A stretch of DNA of 18,190 nucleotides from an uncultured Alcaligenaceae bacterium (GCA_937952975.1 CALFXX010000037.1:1-18190); one strand, 5' to 3'; positions 7,747-15,331 are shown, numbered from the stretch's first letter. The notes: a model not told the origin generated them from the sequence alone. Numbers and translations: made by a program.

Positions 7747-8297
7747 ACGGTTCGGCTACCAGCGGTTCAAGCATGAGCAGCGAAGCCACGAGCGGCGCTA
7801 ATTTGAATAACGCCACGCGAAGCATCCACCTTTATGGCACCAATATCGATACGGATGTGATTTTGCCTGGCAAATATCTCAATCTGTATACCCCCGAAGA
7901 CCTAGGCCCCCATTGCATGGAAGGGCTCGATCCCGGTTTCATCCAGCGGGTACGGCCTGGTGACGTCATCATCGCGGGCAGTAATTTTGGAACAGGTTCT
8001 TCAAGGGAGCATGCCCCGATCGCCATTAAAGCGGCCGGGATTTCGTGCATCATTGCCACCAGTTATGCTCGCATCTTTTATCGTAATGCGATCAATATTG
8101 GGCTACCGGTTTTTGAGTGTGCCGAAATCGTTGCCGCCGTCAAAAGCGGGGATGCGATCGAGGCAGATATCGCAAAGGGTCTGTTCACGGTCAACGGTGC
8201 GGTCTTTCAAGCGAAACCGTTTCCGCCCTACATACAAGGGATCATCGACGCCGGAGGGCTTGTTCCTTTTGTAAGCAGACAACTTAAACGGGCTTAA
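7743..8297 (+). CDS. Aconitase-superfamily hydro-lyase small subunit (LeuD-like)
   Basis: A 184-residue swivelling-domain subunit. After an unusual 25-residue Ser/Gly/Thr/Asn-rich leader come N-I-D-T-D-V-I-L-P-G, the specificity loop Y-L-N-L-Y (45-49), H-C-M-E-G-L-D-P and the substrate loop G-S-S-R-E-H-A (85-91). In archaeal relatives the loop Y-L-R-T marks homoaconitase and Y-L-V-Y marks isopropylmalate isomerase. The absence of Arg here points to a substrate with an alkyl rather than a carboxylate side group. The ATG at 7743 overlaps the large-subunit stop and is preceded by AAAGGAG, so the odd leader is probably translated. The usual length is about 165 residues. Confidence 0.88.
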   Translation: MNGSATSGSSMSSEATSGANLNNATRSIHLYGTNIDTDVILPGKYLNLYTPEDLGPHCMEGLDPGFIQRVRPGDVIIAGSNFGTGSSREHAPIAIKAAGISCIIATSYARIFYRNAINIGLPVFECAEIVAAVKSGDAIEADIAKGLFTVNGAVFQAKPFPPYIQGIIDAGGLVPFVSRQLKRA

Positions 8298-8351
8298 AGC
8301 ACGACGTCATACAGTTAAGAAAGAAGATCAGGTATTCAATAAGGAAACAAC

Positions 8352-9347
8352 ATGCTAGAAAAGTTCATGAAAAATACGCTGCGCACAGCGCTCTCTTTTT
8401 TGGGGATGACGCTGATCGCAGCGGCTACGCCAGCGTTGGCGCAAAACACGTTTCCAAATAAGTCGCTTCGACTGATCGTGCCCTTCGCCCCAGGTGGCGT
8501 CACCGATACAAGCGGCCGCTTGATTGCCGACCAATTATCCCGTCGTATCGGGCAATCAATCATTGTTGAAAACAAAGCAGGGGCCTCAGGCAACATTGGT
8601 GCAGCTATGGTTGCCAACTCTGAACCCGATGGCTATACCTTAGTGCTTGGCTTTGACGGCACCATCGTGATTAACCCACACGTGTTTACGTCCATGCCTT
8701 TGGACACGCTCAAAGACCTGACGCCGATCGGCAAAATTGGCGAAACCATCTTGATACTGTTGGCATATCCAAAATTTGAGGCGCAAACACTGCAAGAAAT
8801 TATTGCCCTGTCAAAACAGCCAGGCAAAGTGATTAATTTTGGCTCGTCTGGGGTCGCAAGCCCACAGCACATCGCGGTCGAGTTGCTTAACCAGCAAACC
8901 GGCTCAAAGCTGGTACACGTGCCGTATAAAGGCGGTGGTCAAGCCATGATCGATGTGCAAGCAGGTGTCATCCCACTGGTCTTTACCGCGGTGGCTGGTG
9001 GCTACAGCTACGTCAAAAGTGGCCGCCTCAAAGCGGTTGCGGTCTCAAGCGAAAAGCGAGCCGCTTCTTTACCTGAGGTTCCCACCTTTATTGAAAGCGG
9101 GATCAAAGACTTTGTCGCAAGCGGCTGGGTAGGCATCTTTGCACCCTCTAAAGTGCCACGCCCAGTGATCGAGTATCTCAATAAAGAGCTCAACGCAGTC
9201 TTATCAACGCCTGAAGTGATCGCAAGGCTTGATACCCTTGGGATTGAAGCCTCACCTGGCACGCCTGAAAAATTCAGCAAAGAAATCGCAGCAGATTTCA
9301 AGCGCTATGGCGAAGTGATTAAAGCGGCGGATATCAAAGCAGAATAA
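8352..9347 (+). CDS. Bug-type tripartite tricarboxylate transporter substrate-binding protein (orphan)
   Basis: A 331-residue periplasmic binding protein of the TctC/Bug family. A signal peptide covers residues 1-30, ending P-A-L-A before Gln31. The mature part opens with the family segment L-I-V-P-F-A-P-G-G-V-T-D and continues with V-E-N-K-A-G-A-S-G-N-I-G. AAGGAAA lies 6-7 bases before the ATG at 8352; a second in-frame ATG at 8367 is possible. No TctA or TctB membrane subunits are in the window, the usual situation for the expanded Bug families of Alcaligenaceae. It lies 54 bp after the hydro-lyase and probably binds an acid related to that enzyme's substrate. Alternatively it could act as an extracytoplasmic sensor component. 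Confidence 0.92.
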   Translation: MLEKFMKNTLRTALSFLGMTLIAAATPALAQNTFPNKSLRLIVPFAPGGVTDTSGRLIADQLSRRIGQSIIVENKAGASGNIGAAMVANSEPDGYTLVLGFDGTIVINPHVFTSMPLDTLKDLTPIGKIGETILILLAYPKFEAQTLQEIIALSKQPGKVINFGSSGVASPQHIAVELLNQQTGSKLVHVPYKGGGQAMIDVQAGVIPLVFTAVAGGYSYVKSGRLKAVAVSSEKRAASLPEVPTFIESGIKDFVASGWVGIFAPSKVPRPVIEYLNKELNAVLSTPEVIARLDTLGIEASPGTPEKFSKEIAADFKRYGEVIKAADIKAE

Positions 9348-9378
9348 GCAGATCAAAGCAGAATAAGCAGATCAAAGC
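9333..9378 (+). repeat. 19-bp tandem repeat across the binding-protein stop codon
   Basis: Two identical 19-bp units, ATCAAAGCAGAATAAGCAG, at 9333-9351 and 9352-9370, followed by the first 8 bases of a third. The first unit encodes the C-terminal I-K-A-E and the TAA stop of the Bug protein; the second repeats that coding end and stop downstream. This looks like replication slippage lengthening the spacer before the transketolase gene. Confidence 0.9.
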
Positions 9379-9408
9379 TGAACAAACAACGCAATTTCGG
9401 TGAAAAAG

Positions 9409-11379
9409 ATGTCTTCAAACATTGCCAATGCAATACGCTTTCTGTCGATCGATGCCATTGTTCAGGCGCAAGAAGGGCACCAAGGCGTGCCCTTGGGGAT
9501 GGCCGAAATCGCGACGGCCTTATACACACGCCATTTACGCTTTGTCGCGAATCAGCCAACCTGGCCGGATCGCGATCGAGTGGTGCTATCAAATGGCCAT
9601 GGGTCGATGTTGTTGTATGCGCTTCTGTACCTGACAGGCTATGAGCAGATCTCTTTGGATCAGATTAAACGTTTTCGCGAACTAGGGTCGCATTGCGAAG
9701 GGCACCCCGAAATCAATCACAGCCATGGTATTGAAGTCACCACAGGGCCCTTGGGGCAGGGGATTGCAAATGCTTTTGGTATGGCGATCGCTGAGGCGTA
9801 TTTACGCTCTCGCTTTGGTCAAGAGCTCGTCAATCACCATACCTACGCTTTTGTGGGTGATGGTTGCCTTCAAGAAGGCGTGGGCCAAGAAATGATTTCG
9901 TTGGCGGGCCATCTTGCACTGGGTAAGCTCATTCTGCTGTGGGACGACAATCAAATCACGGATGATGGCAGTACGTCATTGTCGATCAGCGAAGATGTCG
10001 CCGAGCGTTTTCGTGTGGCTCATTGGCATGTGATTGAAGTCGATGGCCATGATCTTGAGGCGGTATCAAATGCCATTGAACAGGCTAAAGTTGATCCACG
10101 ACCGTCTTTGATTGCCTGCCGAACAGTGATTGCTCGTGGTTTGGCGAGGTTGCAAGGCCAGCGTGGTGGCCATAGCGCTCGCTTATTCAAAGACGATGCA
10201 GACCTGGCACGCAAAGAACTTGAGTGGCCTCATGCTCCGTTTCATATCCCAGATGACGTTTTGAATATTTGGCGCGAAGCCGGAAAAAGAAGTGAAATCG
10301 AATACCAAGCTTGGCAGATGCGTTTAAATAAACTCAGCCAAGCTGAGCGTCGTGAGTTCGATCGCGTGCTGTCTGGCGAGCTGCCCGAGGGTTGGCAGGA
10401 TGTGTTGCGCGCGTACGAGCGCGACTCACTTGTGGGTGAGTCAGCCCCTGGCGGTATTATGATTTCGGCTGAAATCAATGATCGCTTGGCTGAGATACTG
10501 CCCGAGCGAATGGTGGGCTGCGCAGACTTAGAGGCGCCCACTAGTCATAAACGTCGCCTTAAGGCCTTTACGGCTCAAGATCATGGCGGTGCCTATATCC
10601 ATTGCGGCGTGCGTGAGCACGTCATGGGTTCGATGGCCAATGGCATGGCTGCGCACGGAGGCATCATCCCGTTGGCCGTCACGTATCTGGCGTTTTCAGA
10701 TTACGAGCGACCTGCAATGAGAATGGCCGCCTTGATGAAACTTCCGGCTAAATTTGTGTTTAGTCACGACTCGATCGGGGTGGGTAAGAATGGCCCAACG
10801 CATCAACCGGTCGAAATCTTGGCCTCATTGCGTGCGATGCCAAATATGTTGGTGATGCGCCCAGCCGATGCAATCGAGGCTTCTGAGTGTTGGGAGATTG
10901 CGCTTGAACATCGCACGGGCCCTGTCTCAATGGTGTTTGCACGCCAAGCGTTGCCTAGAGTGCGTACTGAACTTAGCGCAGACAATCAATCAAAGCGCGG
11001 CGGCTATATCCTTGCAGAGGCCTTAGGTGGTAAGAGGGCGGTCACGCTATTGGCCACCGGCTCTGAAGTGGCCATCGCATTGAAGGCTAGAGAGCAGTTG
11101 CAGGCAGAGGGGATTGCAACAGCCGTAGTGTCAATGCCGTGTTGTGAGTTATTTGATCAGCAGGATCAGGCGTATAGATCAGAGGTTCTTGGCATTGGAG
11201 TCGTGAGGGTTTCGATCGAGGCTGCGGTGCGTTTTGGTTGGGATCGCTATCTTGGCGAGCGCGGAGATTTTGTTGGCATGAAAGGTTTTGGCGCCTCAGG
11301 TGGTGCTGAACAGCTGTATGAATATTTCAACATTACAGCGGCTGAGGTTGTCGCGCGTGTTAGACGTTTAATGAATTAG
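9409..11379 (+). CDS. tkt: Transketolase-like thiamine-diphosphate enzyme
   Basis: A 656-residue full-length transketolase-type protein. The ThDP motif is G-D-G at 150-152 ending D-D-N. Catalytic residues present are His24 in G-H-Q-G, Glu403 in V-R-E-H, His453 in H-D-S-I-G and His465 in T-H-Q-P. Aligning with E. coli TktA at a constant offset of 8 (Glu411/403, His461/453, His473/465, Arg520/512), the phosphate-binding Arg358 becomes Ile350, and the A-P-S-N loop becomes A-P-T-S. It may therefore use a ketose or ketoacid lacking the usual phosphate. The ATG at 9409 is preferred because GGTGA lies 5 bases upstream; a GTG at 9400 is the alternative. It is the last gene of the hydro-lyase/Bug run, 61 bp after the binding protein. 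Transketolase superfamily is certain; a housekeeping pentose-phosphate role is doubtful. Confidence 0.92.
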   Translation: MSSNIANAIRFLSIDAIVQAQEGHQGVPLGMAEIATALYTRHLRFVANQPTWPDRDRVVLSNGHGSMLLYALLYLTGYEQISLDQIKRFRELGSHCEGHPEINHSHGIEVTTGPLGQGIANAFGMAIAEAYLRSRFGQELVNHHTYAFVGDGCLQEGVGQEMISLAGHLALGKLILLWDDNQITDDGSTSLSISEDVAERFRVAHWHVIEVDGHDLEAVSNAIEQAKVDPRPSLIACRTVIARGLARLQGQRGGHSARLFKDDADLARKELEWPHAPFHIPDDVLNIWREAGKRSEIEYQAWQMRLNKLSQAERREFDRVLSGELPEGWQDVLRAYERDSLVGESAPGGIMISAEINDRLAEILPERMVGCADLEAPTSHKRRLKAFTAQDHGGAYIHCGVREHVMGSMANGMAAHGGIIPLAVTYLAFSDYERPAMRMAALMKLPAKFVFSHDSIGVGKNGPTHQPVEILASLRAMPNMLVMRPADAIEASECWEIALEHRTGPVSMVFARQALPRVRTELSADNQSKRGGYILAEALGGKRAVTLLATGSEVAIALKAREQLQAEGIATAVVSMPCCELFDQQDQAYRSEVLGIGVVRVSIEAAVRFGWDRYLGERGDFVGMKGFGASGGAEQLYEYFNITAAEVVARVRRLMN

Positions 11380-11493
11380 GTGCGCAATTAGTCGTGCAAT
11401 AGAAGCTCGCGACGCGATAGACCAGTGTTGGAAGTCGCCTAGAAACAGCCAATCCGGCAGAGGATAGTTAGCGCTGGACAATTTCAAAGCTAC

Positions 11494-12420
11494 TTACTCC
11501 AACACCAGCCACGCCACAAACGGCACTGTCACCACACTGATGACCGTTGAGGCAACGATCACCGCCGACACGCGTTCGGGGTCGGCTCGATAGCGTTGCG
11601 CCAACACAAAGATATGCCCGGCAGAGGGCAGTGAGGCAATCACAACGCCTGTTTGCCACCAAAATGGCTCAAGCCCCAGCAGCTTGGCCAGCACCAACCA
11701 AATCAATACCGGGTACAACGCGAGCTTAGCCACTGCAATGGATAACGCCGCCATAAGCCCCGCGCGGTCGATCTTTTGAACCGCTAGGGCTGCGCCCAAC
11801 GCAAACAGAGCGGTTGGGCCCGCAGCGCCCCCCATGATGGTCAAAAACTGTTCTAGGGGCAGCGGCAGAGCAGTGTTTGTAGCGGCCAGCGTCACACCAA
11901 CCAAAATGGCTAATACGACAGGATTTAACAGCGTGCTACGAAAAATAATTTGACCAATTTTTGCATTGACGTTTTCGCTAACACTCATCAACGCACTGCC
12001 CAGCGACAACAGAATCATCACCTCGACCATGATCGCCATGGCAAGGGGGCCCGCACCACGCGCGCCAAAAAAAGCCAGCATGATCGGTGGGCCTAGAAAA
12101 CCAATATTGCCTAACGAGGCGGTGGTAGCATGCGCGGCCGCAACGCTGGTGTTTTTATTCACAATACGCGATACCCAAAACACCAGAGCAAAGATGCTGA
12201 GCCCACAAACAAGGTACCCAAAATAAAAGCGCGCGTCGAAGGCAACCGATAAAGGCTGGGTTGAGATCAAGCGGGCGATGAGCGCCGGAAGGGCAAACCG
12301 AACCGAGAAGGTACCCAAGATATCGATGGTGCCTGCAGGCACCCAACCCAAACTTGCAGCCGCCCAGCCGGCCGCCACGATGCCAAAGATCGGCAGGCTA
12401 AGAAGAAAGAAGTCAATCAT
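11494..12420 (-). CDS. AEC-family transporter (auxin efflux carrier superfamily, MdcF-like)
   Basis: A 308-residue membrane protein with about ten hydrophobic segments. It has the AEC pattern: F-x-L-P-A-L-I in the second segment region, G-N-I-G-F-L-G-P-P after the central loop, L-N-P in the sixth segment, and A-x-L-P-S-A-G-H near residue 270. Bacterial members move malonate, malate or other small carboxylates. It lies 65 bp downstream of an SDR on the same strand and converges on the transketolase gene 114 bp away. It is probably another uptake or efflux route for an acid of this locus. No convincing ribosome-binding site precedes the ATG at 12420; it may be translated from the SDR message. 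Confidence 0.88.
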   Translation of the reverse strand: MIDFFLLSLPIFGIVAAGWAAASLGWVPAGTIDILGTFSVRFALPALIARLISTQPLSVAFDARFYFGYLVCGLSIFALVFWVSRIVNKNTSVAAAHATTASLGNIGFLGPPIMLAFFGARGAGPLAMAIMVEVMILLSLGSALMSVSENVNAKIGQIIFRSTLLNPVVLAILVGVTLAATNTALPLPLEQFLTIMGGAAGPTALFALGAALAVQKIDRAGLMAALSIAVAKLALYPVLIWLVLAKLLGLEPFWWQTGVVIASLPSAGHIFVLAQRYRADPERVSAVIVASTVISVVTVPFVAWLVLE

Positions 12421-12467
12421 TGAGGTTGAATTTGTTTGCTACAAAAAATACCGATGCCAAAGGGCCG

Positions 12468-12481
12468 GTGCTGCGCAGCAC
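12468..12481. repeat. 14-bp perfect palindrome between the SDR and AEC genes
   Basis: GTGCTGCGCAGCAC is fully self-complementary and starts 4 bases after the stop of the minus-strand SDR. A short run of T on the minus strand follows about 25 bases later with only weak pairing between, so a terminator is not clear. It could be an RNA-processing hairpin or a protein-binding site. Confidence 0.5.
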
Positions 12482-12485
12482 GCGG

Positions 12486-13244
12486 TCAATACATCACACT
12501 ACCGCCATCGACCACGATGGTTTGCCCCGACACAAAACCCGCCATGTCAGATAGCAAATAAACGGCTGTGCCTACTAAGTCTTGCGGGCGCTGTTCGCGA
12601 GACAGTGCGCGCGCTTTCAAGAAGCTTTGTTGCCATTCGACTGGGCGGTTCTTAGTCGCATCCGTAATGACAAAGCCTGGTGCAATGACATTGACACGCA
12701 CATTGATATTGCCGCATTCTTTGGCTAACGCCTTCGTCATGGCAAGCACTGCACCCTTGGTCGCCACGTAATGCAAATAGCCGGGTTGACCCGCCACCGC
12801 AACCACCGAGGCGATATTCACAATCGCGCCAGACTGTTGGGCCCGCATGGCCGGCATGACAGCTTTGCAACAGTGCCACACACCCTTGACATTGACCTCA
12901 AAAGTGCGATCCCAAATCGCTGATTCGATTTCTTCAAAAGGTGTGAGTTTGACTTCACGAAAATAGGCTGCATTATTAACAAGGCCATCGATACGACCAT
13001 AGGTTTTAAGCGCATGCGCCGCCATGGCGTGTACCGAGGCCTCGTTGGCCACATCCGTCTGCACAAAAGTCGCCTGACCGCCTTTTTGCTGAATCGAAGC
13101 AACAGTTTCATCGCCGCCATTCATGTCGGCTACCACCACGTTTGCCCCTTGCTCGGCACAAGCGAAGGCAAAGGCTTGCCCGATACCGGTTGAGGCTCCG
13201 GTCACAATAATGGTTTTATCTTGTAATAACGGCGTGATCGTCAT
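12486..13244 (-). CDS. SDR-family NAD-dependent oxidoreductase
   Basis: A 252-residue classical short-chain dehydrogenase with T-G-A-S-T-G-I-G (15-22), Asp40 at the end of the second strand (NAD preference), N-N-A-A (90-93), Asn118, Ser146 and the Tyr159/Lys163 pair in Y-V-A-T-K. The C-terminus closes with the usual G-Q-T-I-V-V-D-G-G. It differs clearly from the 4665-5435 SDR, so the two are not recent duplicates. It is followed by the AEC transporter and probably forms a two-gene operon with it. The substrate is likely a hydroxyacid or sugar-acid derivative; nothing in the sequence fixes it. Confidence 0.88.
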   Translation of the reverse strand: MTITPLLQDKTIIVTGASTGIGQAFAFACAEQGANVVVADMNGGDETVASIQQKGGQATFVQTDVANEASVHAMAAHALKTYGRIDGLVNNAAYFREVKLTPFEEIESAIWDRTFEVNVKGVWHCCKAVMPAMRAQQSGAIVNIASVVAVAGQPGYLHYVATKGAVLAMTKALAKECGNINVRVNVIAPGFVITDATKNRPVEWQQSFLKARALSREQRPQDLVGTAVYLLSDMAGFVSGQTIVVDGGSVMY

Positions 13245-13399
13245 GTTTGCTTGTCTCTATCGATTGGTTGTCATGCTAGCGTCTGTGATGGGCTAGCTTC
13301 AGGCAATATAACTGCTATTTATTGAGCGGGGTAGGGGGTGTTAAAGCGGCTAAAATATTAAAGTTGATTGCATTAGTCTTTTTCAGTTTTATGCGCCCA

Positions 13400-13430
13400 G
13401 CGACCAAGATCAAATCCCCGCGACCAAGAT
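13400..13430. repeat. Direct repeat upstream of the DUF5522 gene
   Basis: GCGACCAAGAT occurs at 13400-13410 and 13420-13430, exactly 20 bp apart, 12 bp before the start codon at 13443. It may be an operator or a slippage product. Confidence 0.6.
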
Positions 13431-13442
13431 TAAGTATGACGT

Positions 13443-13625
13443 ATGCCAAGCATTGAAGACCTTCATCGCCTTGCCTGTGAAAAGGGTCAAGATACGTACA
13501 TTGATCCCGCATCGGGATACCAGGTGCTGACAAGCTACGCCCACTTGAAGCGTGGGGTCTGCTGCGGTAACCGCTGTCGTCATTGCCCTTTTGGGTACAT
13601 CAACGTGCCCGGTGAAAGAAAATAG
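13443..13625 (+). CDS. Small Cys-rich DUF5522-family protein
   Basis: A 60-residue protein whose centre reads L-T-S-Y-A-H-L-K-R-G followed by C-C-G-N-R-C-R-H-C-P-F-G, with Cys40, Cys41, Cys45 and Cys48. That signature is characteristic of DUF5522, a conserved small protein of unknown function that probably binds a metal. The length is normal for a stand-alone member. The start ATG has no strong ribosome-binding site. It marks the right edge of the metabolic region; the toxin-antitoxin island begins beyond it. Confidence 0.82.
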   Translation: MPSIEDLHRLACEKGQDTYIDPASGYQVLTSYAHLKRGVCCGNRCRHCPFGYINVPGERK

Positions 13626-13848
13626 CGTTTTTAGGCTTTCGTGGTTTTCGCAAAAGAGTTTAGATCATCGATATCCAGATCTGTTTCTCGAATTCGGCTT
13701 CATAGGCTGCTTAGCCGCTGATTAATTTAATCGTTGTGCTTGGCCCTTATCGAGCTGTTGCAATCGCTAACAATTCAGTTACCAAAGATACGACTTACGC
13801 GTACTTTTTCGAATAGAAATGCCTCACAATTATGGTTAAGATTTTGCG

Positions 13849-14166
13849 ATGGAAAAACGCGTGCTCACACTTGAATTAGTAGTCGAACAAAACACCAAAA
13901 TGGTCGAGCGTCTTGATCGATCGATGGCGCAGCTTACCCAAGCCATGGCTGATTTGCGGGTGGACATGGTGAAGGGCTTTGCAGACTTACGCCAAGAGAT
14001 TGCCCACGTGCAGGTTGAGCTTCGCAAAGAGATGGCCGCCGACCACGAGAAGCTACAAAAGAAAATCGATAAAAATTTTTACTGGCTTGTATCTATGTAT
14101 ATCACTACCCTTATTGCCGTTTTGAGCATGTTGGCTAAATTATTTGTTGACGTCTACGCGAAGTAG
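13849..14166 (+). CDS. Coiled-coil protein with a C-terminal membrane anchor
   Basis: A 105-residue protein of unknown function. Residues about 5-75 carry heptad-like spacing of Leu/Val/Met with many charged residues (V-E-R-L-D-R-S-M-A-Q-L-T pattern), predicted to be a long coiled coil. Residues about 77-97 form one hydrophobic helix, followed by a short tail. It resembles small coiled-coil tail-anchored proteins often found beside mobile or defence genes, but I recognise no named family. It lies 61 bp before the orphan HigA on the same strand. It lacks the compact basic RelE-like fold, so it is unlikely to be the missing HigB. Confidence 0.62.
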   Translation: MEKRVLTLELVVEQNTKMVERLDRSMAQLTQAMADLRVDMVKGFADLRQEIAHVQVELRKEMAADHEKLQKKIDKNFYWLVSMYITTLIAVLSMLAKLFVDVYAK

Positions 14167-14227
14167 TCGCTACGGTTTCTTAATTGCGCTGCAGCACTTC
14201 TTCGCGAGAGCGCTAGTAAGGTTTGCT

Positions 14228-14485
14228 ATGGCACGTAAAGTATCCCTCTCGCACCCCGGCATTATTTTGCTTGAAGATTGGCTCAAACCCTTGGGCTTAA
14301 GTCAGGCCGCTTTAGCACGCGCGATCGTGGTGCCGCCTCGCAGAGTCAATGAAATTGTGAAAGGCTTACGGGGTATTACTGTTGATACCGCCTTACGTCT
14401 GGCAGCATTTTTCGGTACTGACGCACAAAGTTGGATCAACTTACAGACGCATTACGATACCGTGCTTGCGCGCTGCGCAGCATGA
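14228..14485 (+). CDS. higA: HigA-family HTH antitoxin, orphan
   Basis: An 85-residue XRE-type DNA-binding protein. It opens with the HigA start H-P-G-I-I-L-L-E-D-W-L-K-P-L-G-L, then the helix-turn-helix S-Q-A-A-L-A-R-A-I, R-R-V-N-E-I-V-K-G and G-I-T-V-D-T-A-L-R-L-A-A-F-F-G. TAAGG lies 7 bases before the ATG at 14228; an upstream in-frame start is not needed by the family. HigB toxin genes normally lie directly upstream, and none is present here. The last three codons and the stop lie inside an HNH-fragment repeat, so the natural C-terminus may have been replaced. Family is clear; function as a solitary regulator or anti-addiction antitoxin is inferred. Confidence 0.85.
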   Translation: MARKVSLSHPGIILLEDWLKPLGLSQAALARAIVVPPRRVNEIVKGLRGITVDTALRLAAFFGTDAQSWINLQTHYDTVLARCAA

Positions 14486-14607
14486 CCTCGCTGGGTGCGC
14501 AGTCGCTTTTTTGTCGGTTGAGTTGCGATGACGCGGGCATTAAGTTCCAAAAATCACTAATAAGGTAACCGCGGAGCCAGGCGTGCCAAGGCAAACAGTG
14601 ATCGATG
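14468..14607 (-). pseudogene. HNH endonuclease C-terminal fragment, copy D (truncated at both ends)
   Basis: On the minus strand this 140-bp stretch stays open and reads V-I-D-H-C-L-P-W, then D-F-W-N-L-M-P, then N-R-Q-K-S-D, the order of an HNH nuclease active site (D-H, N, N-x-x-K). It matches copies at 16064-16397 and 17018-17335 by eye at roughly 85 percent. It lacks everything before the D-H motif and about 60 C-terminal residues, having been cut by the end of the orphan higA. It shares with copy A a four-codon insertion (G-Y-x-I-S) absent from copy B. Confidence 0.75.
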
Positions 14608-14800
14608 ACCAATTGCCTTAGTAACGCTTTTTACGCTGCGATGGGATGAGTGTCCTCTTAGATGAATATGCGCAGGTATTCAATAAGTCGCTGTTCGATT
14701 TTCATGATTGAAAGGCTCCAGAACTTACTCTGCTTGAGGGATATAATTAGGGCACATCAAAATCTTTTTCGTATGCCTCAATTTTTTGGTGGATGAAAAC

Positions 14801-15331
14801 ATGAACTCAACTGCAATAAACTTCAGCGACATTGATTCTGACGTAGACCGACTTAGTAAAAGCTTGGATAAGTTTCGTCTGCTGGGAAAAACTATGTCTG
14901 TTCGATGGGCACTGGATTTTCTTTGCTGGGGCGCAGCTCTAAGAATAGAGGGCATGATTAAAGACCTTCAAAGCCACTTTTCAGTATTGAAGTCGTTAAA
15001 AGAAAGATTAGAGCAAGGAAATTTCCCGCCAGAGGCAATTGATGAGGATTTTTCTTTAAGCGATCGCATCTTGATGCTCGAAGAGAGAGTCTCTTGCGTC
15101 GCAAGTAAGTTGCAGCAATTTCGATCAAAAATCCGTCCAGAAGCTAGACACACTATTAACAGCATTGATAGGTCGCTTGCTGCGTTCTCACAAATATACG
15201 GATTTACTTCTTCAATCAGATGGGAAATAGGCACTCACGATGCTGCTTTTTTAGGGCGTGTAGATGGCCGCTCTGCTGACTCTGCAGAAGAAATACAAAA
15301 AATTCTTGAGAAAATTAACGCTGTAACTTGA
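14801..15331 (+). CDS. Unrecognised 176-aa protein coupled to a RelE-like gene
   Basis: I do not recognise the family. The ATG at 14801 follows GGTGGA by 7 bases, and a TATAAT (14742-14747) upstream may be its -10 box without a good -35. The protein is mostly helical, with many Leu/Lys/Glu and coiled-coil-like stretches (around L-K-S-L-K-E-R-L and M-L-E-E-R-V). It contains a Trp-rich patch, R-W-A-L-D-F-L-C-W-G, near residue 36 and has no signal peptide. Its stop overlaps the next start as TGATG, so the two are translationally coupled. The region is visibly more A/T-rich than the metabolic genes, suggesting acquisition. It could be the antitoxin or a regulator/chaperone of the downstream toxin-like protein. 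It is not a ribbon-helix-helix or XRE protein by eye. Confidence 0.7.
   Translation: MNSTAINFSDIDSDVDRLSKSLDKFRLLGKTMSVRWALDFLCWGAALRIEGMIKDLQSHFSVLKSLKERLEQGNFPPEAIDEDFSLSDRILMLEERVSCVASKLQQFRSKIRPEARHTINSIDRSLAAFSQIYGFTSSIRWEIGTHDAAFLGRVDGRSADSAEEIQKILEKINAVT

Noticed and set aside
5446..8297. Methylcitrate cycle (PrpB with an aconitase)
   Set aside because: No methylcitrate synthase or PrpD is present, and the hydro-lyase is a split LeuC/LeuD type rather than a single-chain AcnD.
6457..8297. Leucine biosynthesis leuCD
   Set aside because: No leuA or leuB is nearby; the partner is a C-C lyase and the operon contains transport and transketolase genes.
4665..11379. Sulfoglycolytic transketolase pathway
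   Set aside because: No isomerase, sulfosugar kinase or aldolase, or sulfonate exporter is seen; the hydro-lyase and lyase do not fit it.
12460..12486. Intrinsic terminator between SDR and AEC genes
   Set aside because: The palindrome is not directly followed by a T-tract; the T-run is about 25 bases away with weak pairing between.
13849..14166. The coiled-coil protein as the HigB toxin of the orphan HigA
   Set aside because: It is a long acidic/basic coiled coil with a membrane helix, with none of the RelE/HigB strands or the terminal D-Y-H.
14646..14711. A 21-residue peptide gene in the 14608-14800 gap
   Set aside because: No ribosome-binding site, no family match and no sign of selection; chance is the simpler explanation.
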